In this document: positions 8,905-17,695 of the stretch, piece after piece
Layout: each line of letters starts with the position of its first letter
Numbering within the stretch: the stretch's first letter is position 1
NCBI RefSeq assembly: GCF_001937195.1
Contig: NZ_MSDO01000007.1
Location: 62,001-126,000, forward strand
Direction of reading: 5' to 3'
DNA: 64,000 nucleotides
Origin: Salinicola socius
Lineage (GTDB): Bacteria; Pseudomonadota; Gammaproteobacteria; Pseudomonadales; Halomonadaceae
Translations under genes and position numbers: made by a program
Notes under the pieces: model-generated
Told to the model about the DNA's origin: nothing
Databases searched by the model: none
What the model saw: the letters and a program-made list of their open reading frames with translations, nothing else

Positions 8905-9669
8905 TCACCAGAGGGTATAGCCGCCATCCACCACGACGATGGAGCCGGTCATGAAGCTCGAGGCGTTGCTGGCCAGGTAGACAATGGTGGGGCCGAGGTC
9001 GGCGGGTGTGGCAGCACGCTGCATGGGCGCGTCGTCGATCCAGCGGGGCTTGAAGCGGGGATCGTCGACCGGCGCCATCGCGGTCTTGACGTAGCCGGGG
9101 GCCAGCGCGTTGACGCGGATGCCGTAGGGCGCCCACTCGGCGGCCAGCGACTTGGTCAGCTGGTGCACGGCGGCCTTGGAGGCGTTGTAGGCGGGCTGCA
9201 TCTGCGGGCGGTTGACGATCATCGCCGAGATCGAGCCGATGTTGATGATCACGCCGCCACGCGACTGCATCCGCCCACCGGCGGCCTGGGCGCAGTACCA
9301 CAGCCCGTGGACATTGATGTCGAAGATCTCGCGCCACTGCTCCGGCGTGACCGCCAGTGCCGGGGCGTGCTGGCAGGCCCCGGCGTTGTTGAGGAAGATA
9401 TCGACCGGGCCGAGGCGGGCTTCAACCTCATCGAGCAGGGCGTCCGCCGCCTCGGGTTGGGTAATGTCGACCTCCACCGCCATGGCGCGGTGCCCGGCAT
9501 CCTGCAGGGCCTTGACCACTTCCAGGCTGCGCTCATGCCCACGGGCGGCGATGGCGACCTTGGCTCCGGCCTCGGCCAGCGCGTGCGCAAACGCCTCGCC
9601 GAGCCCACCGTTGCCGCCGGTGACCACGGCGACCTTGCCACTCAGGTCAAACTGGGACATCACGTTCAT
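8905..9669 (-). CDS. SDR family polyol/sugar dehydrogenase
   Basis: Classical short-chain dehydrogenase, 254 residues. TGGNGGLG (cofactor), NNAG, a serine in IGSISAM and the catalytic YNASK are all in place, and the protein ends in the usual VVDGGYTLW. It lies inside an ABC carbohydrate importer operon between a permease and the ATPase, so it probably oxidises the imported polyol or its first product (mannitol, sorbitol, arabitol or similar). The ATG giving MNVMSQF is taken; a second ATG three codons in is also possible. The operon therefore has two dehydrogenases of different superfamilies and no kinase in the window. Confidence 0.88.
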   Translation of the reverse strand: MNVMSQFDLSGKVAVVTGGNGGLGEAFAHALAEAGAKVAIAARGHERSLEVVKALQDAGHRAMAVEVDITQPEAADALLDEVEARLGPVDIFLNNAGACQHAPALAVTPEQWREIFDINVHGLWYCAQAAGGRMQSRGGVIINIGSISAMIVNRPQMQPAYNASKAAVHQLTKSLAAEWAPYGIRVNALAPGYVKTAMAPVDDPRFKPRWIDDAPMQRAATPADLGPTIVYLASNASSFMTGSIVVVDGGYTLW

Positions 9670-9715
9670 GCGGGTCTCTTCCCTTTCCTGAAGTCTGAAT
9701 ACACCGCCCGGCACA

Positions 9716-10546
9716 TCATTTGACTGCACCTAGGGTCAGCCCCTGAACCATCCAGCGCTTGACCAGCAGCCCGGCGATCGCCATCGGGCAGACCACGACA
9801 GTACCGATCGCCAACAGCTTGCCCCAGTCGATGCCGGTCTGGGTCAGCAGTTGAGCCGCGGCGATGGGGATGGTCTGGGTGCTGGGCCCCGAGAAGGTCT
9901 GGGCGAAGGCGTAATCGTTCCAGGCGAAGATGAAGCACAGGATGGCGGTGGTCACCAGCCCGGGGGTCATCAGCGGCAGCACCACGTAGCGGAACGCCTG
10001 GAACTTGGTGGCACCGTCGATCATCGCCGCCTCTTCCAGGTCGGGTGGCAGGTCGTCGAAGAATGCCGTCATCAGCCAGATGGCGAATGGCAGGTTGAAG
10101 CTTAGATAGGCGACGATCAGGCCGGCATAGGTGTCGAGCAGGTAGAGGTAGCGAAACAGCAGGTACATCGGGACGATGACCGCCGCGATCGGCGCCATAC
10201 GGGTGCTGATGATCCAGAACGCCAGATGCTTCTTGCCTTTGAGTCGAATCCGGGAGAGCCCGAAACCCGCCATGCAGCCGAGCACAACGGCAATCAGCGT
10301 CGAGACCCCGGCGATCGACAAGCTGTTCATTAGATAGGGCCAAAGACTATTTCCGCCGCTGAACAGTGAGGCGTAATGCTCCAGGGTGGGGGTGAAGAAG
10401 ATCCGGGGCGTGTTGGCCGTGATGACGCTGTTCGGCTTGAACGACGACAACACCATCCAGACGATCGGCACCAGCGTCCACAGTAACAGCAGCACCAGCA
10501 GGACGGTCTTGACGGTGAAAGGCAGCCAGCGTTTGGGAGCGGTCAT
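9716..10546 (-). CDS. Carbohydrate ABC transporter permease (MalG family)
   Basis: Second inner-membrane permease of the importer, 276 residues with six predicted transmembrane segments. The EAA loop that docks with the ATPase is visible as EEAAMIDGATKFQAFRYVVLP near residue 190. The start overlaps the stop of the first permease gene in ATGA, so the two are translationally coupled. An upstream extension of the frame is a shadow of the first permease. It pairs with the MalF-type permease to form the translocation pore. Confidence 0.92.
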   Translation of the reverse strand: MTAPKRWLPFTVKTVLLVLLLLWTLVPIVWMVLSSFKPNSVITANTPRIFFTPTLEHYASLFSGGNSLWPYLMNSLSIAGVSTLIAVVLGCMAGFGLSRIRLKGKKHLAFWIISTRMAPIAAVIVPMYLLFRYLYLLDTYAGLIVAYLSFNLPFAIWLMTAFFDDLPPDLEEAAMIDGATKFQAFRYVVLPLMTPGLVTTAILCFIFAWNDYAFAQTFSGPSTQTIPIAAAQLLTQTGIDWGKLLAIGTVVVCPMAIAGLLVKRWMVQGLTLGAVK

Positions 10547-11439
10547 GCGGTCTTCTCCTGGCGTTTGAGCATTTTCATGAACGCGTTGGCAACCAGGATC
10601 GAGAACACCAGCATGGTGATACCCACGGCGGCCGCGTAGCCCAAGTCGAAGAATCGGAAGGCGATGTCGTAAAGCCTGATGGGGATGATCTTGGTCGAGT
10701 CCGCCGGACCGCCGTTGGTGGTGATGAAGATGATCGCGAAGAAGCGAATCGCATCCATGGCACGAATCAGCAACGCCACCAGCAAGATGTTGGAGATCGA
10801 CGGCAAGATGATGTAGAGCAGCTTCTGGACGTACTTGGCACCATCCATCTCGGCCGCTTCCAGAATATCGCCAGGGACCGAGGCGAGCCCGGCGAGCACG
10901 ATCAGCGCCACCAGCGGTGCCCACTCCCACACGTCCATCAGGATGACCGCGATCAGGGCAGAGCCGACACTGCCCAGGATATTGCCATCGAACAAGCCAC
11001 TTTCACTGAGCATCCACGCATACAGGCCATGGCTGGGGTCGAGCATGAAGCGCCCGAGCAGGCCGACGATGACCGGGGCGATGAACATCGGAATCAGCAG
11101 CAGCGAAATGACGATATTGCCACCCCTCACCAGACTGAAGACCAGCAGCGCCATCGCCGTGCCGATGATCATTTCCAGGCCCACCGTGGCCAGGAAGTAG
11201 ACCAGGCTGATCAGCCAGCTGGAGCGGATGTCCGGGTCCGTGAACAACCGCTGCCAGTTATCGAGACCCGAGAACTCGAAGGTCAGCCCGCCCATCAGGC
11301 TGACGTCGTTGAAACTCATCCAGATGATCGAGAAGAACGGGATCAGCGTGATTAGCGCGAGCAGGAAAAGCGCCGGCGCCATCATCGCCAGCTCGAACCC
11401 CTGTCGTCGCGCCGCGGATTTTGCGGTCAACGGCGCCAT
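10543..11439 (-). CDS. Carbohydrate ABC transporter permease (MalF family)
   Basis: First permease of the importer, 298 residues with six hydrophobic segments starting near residue 17. The coupling loop reads LEAAEMDGAKYVQKLLYIILP. The start lies three bases beyond the end of the binding-protein gene. As a CUT1-type subunit it forms a heterodimer with the downstream MalG-type permease. Confidence 0.92.
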   Translation of the reverse strand: MAPLTAKSAARRQGFELAMMAPALFLLALITLIPFFSIIWMSFNDVSLMGGLTFEFSGLDNWQRLFTDPDIRSSWLISLVYFLATVGLEMIIGTAMALLVFSLVRGGNIVISLLLIPMFIAPVIVGLLGRFMLDPSHGLYAWMLSESGLFDGNILGSVGSALIAVILMDVWEWAPLVALIVLAGLASVPGDILEAAEMDGAKYVQKLLYIILPSISNILLVALLIRAMDAIRFFAIIFITTNGGPADSTKIIPIRLYDIAFRFFDLGYAAAVGITMLVFSILVANAFMKMLKRQEKTA

Positions 11440-11442
11440 GCG

Positions 11443-12876
11443 TCACGCCCCCACAATGCGGTCGATGCGCTGCTTGGCGCTTTGCATGGTTTCCTCGGGG
11501 GACATCTGGCCCGCCAGCATCTTGGAAAGCTCGGTGAAGATCACCGTGTCGACCTCGTTCCACTGGGGAATCTTGGGCCGCAGGCCGATGTAACTCTCTT
11601 GCCAGGCGGTCAGCATGGTGTCTGCGGTGAGCATGTTGGGCATGTCGGTGGGCGGGGTGCTCGCGGCCTTGACCTCGGGCATGTCATAGACGGACTGGCG
11701 CGTCGGGGTGCCACCGCCAACCGCGCTCTTCAGCCCCATCAACTGGGTCTGCGGTGATGTCGCCCAGACCAGGAACAGCCAGGCCGCCTTCTGCTTCTCG
11801 GCCGAGGCGTTGGCATTGATGCCGATACCGGTGCCGCCCCACAGGTTGGCACTCCTTGCCGGGCCCTTGGGCAGCGGAGCATAGCCGACCTTGCCCTTGA
11901 GGTCCGAACCTTCCAGCGAGCCGGCGAATTCGTGCCACTCCGGCATCATCGCAAACTCGCCGTTCTGGAAGGCGTTGGCGACGCCGGTCCAGTCCCAACT
12001 GGTGCTGCCGGGGTGGGCGACCTTGAGCAGTTTCTGGTAGAAACGCGCCGCTTCCAGCGAGGCATCGCTGGTCAACTGGCAGGTACCGGGCGAGTCGGTA
12101 CCGAGCAGACCGACCTGCTCGCCGTTGGCGAAGTATTCACCCCCGTAGGCGAACAGCACGTTGGAGAAATCACACATCAAAGAGTCGTACTGCTGGGCCT
12201 GATGGCCGATGCCGTACTTGACCTCGCTGGCGTTGCCGTTACTGAACCACTCGGCGATCTGGTAGTAATGCTCCCAGGTCGTGCTGTCCGACGGCATGGG
12301 ATCGAAGCCGAGATCCTGCTGCATCTGATCGCGGTATTTCTCGAACAGGTCGCGGCGATAGATCCAGATCATCGTCGGGCAGTCATAGGGTAAGGCGTAT
12401 AGACTTTCCTGGTCCTGAAAGCGGCCGGCGGCGGCCAGCTGCGAGGGAATGAAGTCCTCGATGCCCTTGGGCACGACCGGCTGCTGGTCATCCTTGATGA
12501 ACGTGTTGAGATCCACCAGGCCGCGATGGTAGGGCGCGAGCACCTGGTAGGGGTCGGCATAGATCACGTCGAACGAACTGCGCCCCGCCCCGAAGTCCAG
12601 GGCGACTTTCTGCACCAATGCGCCAAGCTGCATCTCGGTAATGTTGACGGTGATGCCGGTGAGCTCCTGGAACGACGCCAGGTTGGCGGCGATCGCCGTG
12701 GTCGGCGGGGTGTTCTCGGAGATGAACTGAATGGTGGTGCCGCTGGCCTGCTTCCAGGCCTCGTCGCTGGCCATGCCCTGGGCGAGAGCCGTACGCAGCG
12801 ATCCCGCCCCCATCAACGACAGGCCGGCGAGCCCCCCTATTCCTTTCAGTATGTCGCGACGCTTGAACTGGGTCAT
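11443..12876 (-). CDS. Extracellular sugar/polyol-binding protein (ABC importer)
   Basis: Periplasmic solute-binding protein, family 1, 477 residues. The N-terminus KRRDILKGIGGLAG followed by a hydrophobic stretch and ALAQ looks like a twin-arginine signal, so export in folded form is likely. The length and motifs such as MMPEWHEF and LWGGTGIGIN match mannitol/sorbitol-type binding proteins (SmoE/MtlE-like), consistent with the dehydrogenases around it. An AAGAGGTG ribosome site precedes the ATG. It is the first transport gene after the zinc dehydrogenase, with a gap of about 54 bases. The exact ligand is inferred from context. Confidence 0.9.
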   Translation of the reverse strand: MTQFKRRDILKGIGGLAGLSLMGAGSLRTALAQGMASDEAWKQASGTTIQFISENTPPTTAIAANLASFQELTGITVNITEMQLGALVQKVALDFGAGRSSFDVIYADPYQVLAPYHRGLVDLNTFIKDDQQPVVPKGIEDFIPSQLAAAGRFQDQESLYALPYDCPTMIWIYRRDLFEKYRDQMQQDLGFDPMPSDSTTWEHYYQIAEWFSNGNASEVKYGIGHQAQQYDSLMCDFSNVLFAYGGEYFANGEQVGLLGTDSPGTCQLTSDASLEAARFYQKLLKVAHPGSTSWDWTGVANAFQNGEFAMMPEWHEFAGSLEGSDLKGKVGYAPLPKGPARSANLWGGTGIGINANASAEKQKAAWLFLVWATSPQTQLMGLKSAVGGGTPTRQSVYDMPEVKAASTPPTDMPNMLTADTMLTAWQESYIGLRPKIPQWNEVDTVIFTELSKMLAGQMSPEETMQSAKQRIDRIVGA

Positions 12877-12930
12877 TGTTGTTCACCTCTTGGTAGGTTC
12901 AGGTCCAGGGTGCTTCCTGGGCTGGCGAGG

Positions 12931-13977
<1,047 letters not shown>

Positions 13978-14215
13978 GACGCGTTTCCCGGTAGATATTG
14001 ACGTGGGGCGAAAGCAGACCGAGGCGCGTCAAAGCTCTCGCTATCCATCTGGCATTGAACCTACGCGTCACGCTGGAAAAGCGGCTAGCGCGTAATTTTC
14101 GCGGGAATGATACTTTTTTGCAGGCGTCATGATGACGAGGACTAACGGATTGTTTTTTCGGTTATTTTTGCCATCCCCAGCGGAGCAGAATCACCAAGCC
14201 AATAGGCTTGTCAGG

Positions 14216-14244
14216 ACCAAAGTCTAAATCGATACCAAAGTCTA
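14216..14244. promoter_or_regulatory. Direct repeats ACCAAAGTCTA, candidate AraC operator
   Basis: Two identical 11-base copies begin 18 bases apart in the 339-base divergent region between the polyol operon and its AraC gene, 70-100 bases before the AraC start. AraC-family activators commonly bind direct repeats at about this spacing. The same intergenic region holds CGTCAT-G-ATGACG (14125-14137), nearer the dehydrogenase side. Nothing coding was seen there. Confidence 0.55.
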
Positions 14245-14316
14245 TAAGTGCAGCGTATCGCTCTCTATCAAGATAGATATTGCCTATGGCGCAATCGAAA
14301 GAGGCACTGACACCCG

Positions 14317-15240
14317 ATGATCGCTGCGAAGCTCGACGATACCCATCTTGGTTCGCCTGTGTTCGAAAGCGTCAGCCAGGATCCAAAATTCAGCTTTTCC
14401 TGGCACTGCCATGATTTCCCCGCACCTATCGCGCGCTGGAACTATCACCCGGAATACGAACTGCATCTGATACGTCACTCGCAGGGTCGTTATTTCGTCG
14501 GCGATTTCATCGGCCGCTTCGGACCCGGTAACCTCGTACTGGTAGGGCCAAACATACCGCACAACTGGTTCAGCGAACCTGACGAGGCGCAACCGATCGT
14601 CAAGGGGCGCGATGTCGTGCTCCAGTTCAAGGGCGAATGGCTGGAGCACATGATGGCGCTCTGCCCGGAGCTCAACTGTCTATCGACATTGATCGAGGAT
14701 TCGGCACTAGGGCTGGAGTTTGAAGGGGAACAGGCCATCCGTTGCGGCGAGTTGCTGGTCGTGATGGGCGAGCAGGACCATGCCGGCAGACTCCTGACCA
14801 TGCTCAACATTCTGCGCGGCCTCTCGCAATGCAAGTATCGCATTCTGGCCGATCGGGAGTACGACCGAGAAGCCAAGAGCACCTCCTCCGAGCAGGTCGA
14901 TGCCGTACTGCGCTATATTCACGATCACTTCCATGAAGAACTGCGCATGTCGACGCTGGCCGAGCGGTACGGCATGACGCCTTCCACCTTTTCGCGTTTT
15001 TTCAAACACGCCACCGGCGATACCTTCGTGGCTTTCCTCAGGCGCATTCGCATAAGAGACGCGTGCCGGCTACTGCTAGAGGGTGAACACTCCGTTGCCG
15101 ATATCTGCTTCCAGGTCGGCTACAACAATCTCTCCAATTTCAATCGCCACTTTCGCGAGCAGAAGGGCATGACGCCACGCCAATACCAACAGCAGACTGC
15201 CGATCTGGAACGGCATGTCACGATCTATCCCCTACCGTGA
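14317..15240 (+). CDS. AraC family regulator of the polyol operon
   Basis: AraC/XylS-type regulator, 307 residues. An N-terminal cupin-like sensing domain (WNYHPEYELHLI near residue 46, GPNIPHNW near 85) is followed by two helix-turn-helix motifs from about residue 195 (STLAERYGMTPSTFSRFFK and ADICFQVGYNNLSNFNRHF). It is divergent from the ABC polyol operon, and such cupin AraC proteins typically activate sugar or polyol uptake in response to the substrate. The ATG follows an AGAGG site. Confidence 0.9.
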   Translation: MIAAKLDDTHLGSPVFESVSQDPKFSFSWHCHDFPAPIARWNYHPEYELHLIRHSQGRYFVGDFIGRFGPGNLVLVGPNIPHNWFSEPDEAQPIVKGRDVVLQFKGEWLEHMMALCPELNCLSTLIEDSALGLEFEGEQAIRCGELLVVMGEQDHAGRLLTMLNILRGLSQCKYRILADREYDREAKSTSSEQVDAVLRYIHDHFHEELRMSTLAERYGMTPSTFSRFFKHATGDTFVAFLRRIRIRDACRLLLEGEHSVADICFQVGYNNLSNFNRHFREQKGMTPRQYQQQTADLERHVTIYPLP

Positions 15241-15433
15241 AAACGGGGAAACTCGGTCCATGGAGGGGAAAAGCTCTCCTTGCCGAGGCGTCTTTGAGCT
15301 CCCCCGCTCTTGAAGTCGAAATCACTACCCACCCTCGACTATCGGCGTAGAACCATCCCCGTTGTCGCCGTGATCGGCTACCCTTGCGTCCCTGGCTTTG
15401 CCGCCGTGAAGCAATATCTTTCGATCTCCAAGG

Positions 15434-16690
15434 ATGGCTCTCTTGTCGACTTCCGCGATGCCCCGCCGGGGCGTTCTGACTCTCGTCGCGCTGCTGCTGG
15501 TGGCGCTCAACCTACGCCCGGCGCTGACCAGCGTGTCGCCGGTGCTCGGCAGCATCGCCGAGGCGCTGGCGCTCTCCCCCAGCTGGCAGGGCATCCTGAC
15601 CACGCTGCCGGTGCTGTTTCTGGGTCTGGCGGCACCGCTGGCGCCGCGGCTGGTGCGGCGCATCGGCCCGGAACGCAGCGTGTTTGCCGCTCTCGTGGTG
15701 TTGGCATTGGCGCTCCTCGCGCGGCCCTATGTTGTTACAACGGTCGGCACGGCGGGGCTGTTTCTGGGCACGGCAGTCGCCGGTGGCTGTATCGGGGTCA
15801 TCGGGGTGTTGCTGCCGGGCATCGTCAAGCGGGACTTCCCCCGTCGCGTCAGCATCATGACCGGCCTTTATACCGTGGCGCTCAATCTCGGCGCTTCCGC
15901 TGCCGCGGGCACCACCGAGCCGCTGCGTCAGGCGTTGGGCGGGCTGTGGCAAAACGCTTCCCAGGGGGCTTCAACCGGCCCTTGGCAAGGTGCGCTGGCG
16001 TTCTGGCTACTGCCGGCGGTGATCGCTGCCCTGTTCTGGCTGCCGCAGCTCAGGGGCACCAAACCCGTTCGGGTGCCCGTCCGTCGCGGCGCGCGCCTGC
16101 GTCACGATCCGCTGGCGTGGCAGGTGTCGCTGTTCATGGGGTTGCAGTCGTCGCTGGCGTACATCGTGTTCGGCTGGCTACCGACGATCCTGCAGGATCG
16201 CGGGCTGGCGGCGGTTACCGCGGGGCTGGCGCTGTCGGTGTCGATTCTGCTGCAGGTGATCACGGCGATTCTGGCACCGTGGATCGGCAGCCGCATGCGC
16301 GATCAGCGGGCGGTGCTGATCGGGGTGATGACGCTCACCCTGATCGGGCTGCTGGGCTGTCTCTATGCCCCGATCGCAAGCATATGGCTATGGATCGTGG
16401 TGCTGGGACTGGGCCAGGGCGGCACCTTCAGCATGGCGTTGACGCTGCTGGCCCTGCGCGCGCCGGATGCCACCACCGCGGCCAGCCTCTCGGCGATGGC
16501 CCAGGGCATCGGCTACACCCTGGCGGCGATGGGGCCGCTGCTGGTCGGCGTGCTGCACGACTGGAGCGGCGGCTGGAACGTGGTGGGCCTTCTGGTCAGC
16601 GCGATTGCGCTGGGCGCGCTGGTGATGGCGCTGGGTGCGGGGCGGGATCGTCAGGTGGCCTCGACCTCTGGTGTGGACGGCGTGGACTGA
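15434..16690 (+). CDS. CynX/NimT family MFS transporter
   Basis: Inner-membrane major facilitator, 418 residues and about 12 hydrophobic segments. The N-terminal ALNLRPALTSVSPVL is characteristic of the CynX/NimT family (cyanate or 2-nitroimidazole transporters in E. coli). The ATG giving MALLSTSAMPRRG follows CCAAGG; a second ATG eight codons on is an alternative. It stands alone between the AraC gene and the convergent pilus operon, with only six bases to the csuE stop. Actual substrate unknown. A longer overlapping frame is a shadow. Confidence 0.88.
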   Translation: MALLSTSAMPRRGVLTLVALLLVALNLRPALTSVSPVLGSIAEALALSPSWQGILTTLPVLFLGLAAPLAPRLVRRIGPERSVFAALVVLALALLARPYVVTTVGTAGLFLGTAVAGGCIGVIGVLLPGIVKRDFPRRVSIMTGLYTVALNLGASAAAGTTEPLRQALGGLWQNASQGASTGPWQGALAFWLLPAVIAALFWLPQLRGTKPVRVPVRRGARLRHDPLAWQVSLFMGLQSSLAYIVFGWLPTILQDRGLAAVTAGLALSVSILLQVITAILAPWIGSRMRDQRAVLIGVMTLTLIGLLGCLYAPIASIWLWIVVLGLGQGGTFSMALTLLALRAPDATTAASLSAMAQGIGYTLAAMGPLLVGVLHDWSGGWNVVGLLVSAIALGALVMALGAGRDRQVASTSGVDGVD

Positions 16691-16696
16691 TTGACC

Positions 16697-17695
16697 TCAG
16701 AACGCCACGTCGACCACCAGCGTGTCGGTATAGGTCGCCGGCGGTGGGGTCGCCTGGTTGGGCAGGATCTCGGCGCGATAGGTGAAGCCTTGCCAGCTCA
16801 AGCCGTCGTAGTTGCCGGGCTGGATATCCGCCTGCCCCGAGCCGCGCCGGGCGCTGCCCTGATTCCCCCATCGCGCCTGGGAGCTGACCCCCTGATAGAG
16901 CTCATAGCGCAGGTAGTTGCCGCCGGCCTCCAGCCGGCGCTGGCCCCCCGAGGCGTGCATGCCGTCGCTGATGCCGACGGTGTAGTTGGCGCCCTTGGTA
17001 CAGCGGATCGAAATAGTCTGGGTGACCGGATCGAACCCCTGGATCAGCGGTGCCGAGCCGAAATCGAGATTGGGCGCATTGATCGCACAGTCCGGCGAAA
17101 CCGTCAGGGAGAGCGAAATAACGCTGGTGCCATTACCGGAATTACGCCCCAGGCAGAGGCTCCCGATACCGATACCTGTGCAGATACTCCAGTTCCACCG
17201 CACCGTCAGTGTGTCCGTGTAGGTTCCCGCCGATACGTTGGCTGCCGTACCCGGCTGAGTTCGGAAATACATGGGGATGTCCGCTGCCTGCCCGCTCAAT
17301 AATCCCAGCAGACCGAGAATGTAGCTGTTGTAGTAGTTATAGGCGGTGCCGAGCGTCAAAGGCGCCTGCCCGGCGGCATCGGCAAAGATCGAATAGCCGA
17401 TCGTGTCGCCAGCCTCGTTTCTCAATCTCCCACCATTGACGCTGGACAGCGTGGCGTTGACTCGATCACCGCTCACGATCAAGCCCAGCACGCTTCCCGG
17501 ACAGCGCAGGCCGGCGCTGGGTAGCGCCTGAGTCTGCTGAGTCATGGTGCCCACGCCCAACGAACTGAGACTGCCGAAACTGGCTGTGGGCGTGGGGGCG
17601 TTCACCGAGCAAGCCATTCCCATCCGCGAAACGATAAGCCCGACGAGCAGACCGCTCCACAGCAAGAGCATCTTGAAGCGCCGAGCCGATCTCAT
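16697..17695 (-). CDS. csuE: Csu pilus tip adhesin (CsuE-like)
   Basis: Secreted protein of 332 residues with a signal peptide ending near MGMACS and two tandem spore-coat-U/Csu domains (about 30-170 and 190-332). The second domain has the C-terminal AEILPNQ...YTDTLVVDVAF strand that completes the fold. Two-domain SCPU proteins at the end of csu operons are the tip adhesins, which bind hydrophobic surfaces through the N-terminal domain. The start overlaps the usher stop (ATGA). It is the last gene of the operon. Confidence 0.85.
   Translation of the reverse strand: MRSARRFKMLLLWSGLLVGLIVSRMGMACSVNAPTPTASFGSLSSLGVGTMTQQTQALPSAGLRCPGSVLGLIVSGDRVNATLSSVNGGRLRNEAGDTIGYSIFADAAGQAPLTLGTAYNYYNSYILGLLGLLSGQAADIPMYFRTQPGTAANVSAGTYTDTLTVRWNWSICTGIGIGSLCLGRNSGNGTSVISLSLTVSPDCAINAPNLDFGSAPLIQGFDPVTQTISIRCTKGANYTVGISDGMHASGGQRRLEAGGNYLRYELYQGVSSQARWGNQGSARRGSGQADIQPGNYDGLSWQGFTYRAEILPNQATPPPATYTDTLVVDVAF

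Noticed and set aside
15310-16785. Long plus-strand frame overlapping the CynX-type gene
   Set aside because: Ala/Gly/Arg-rich shadow with no recognisable domain; the other frame is a clear MFS protein.
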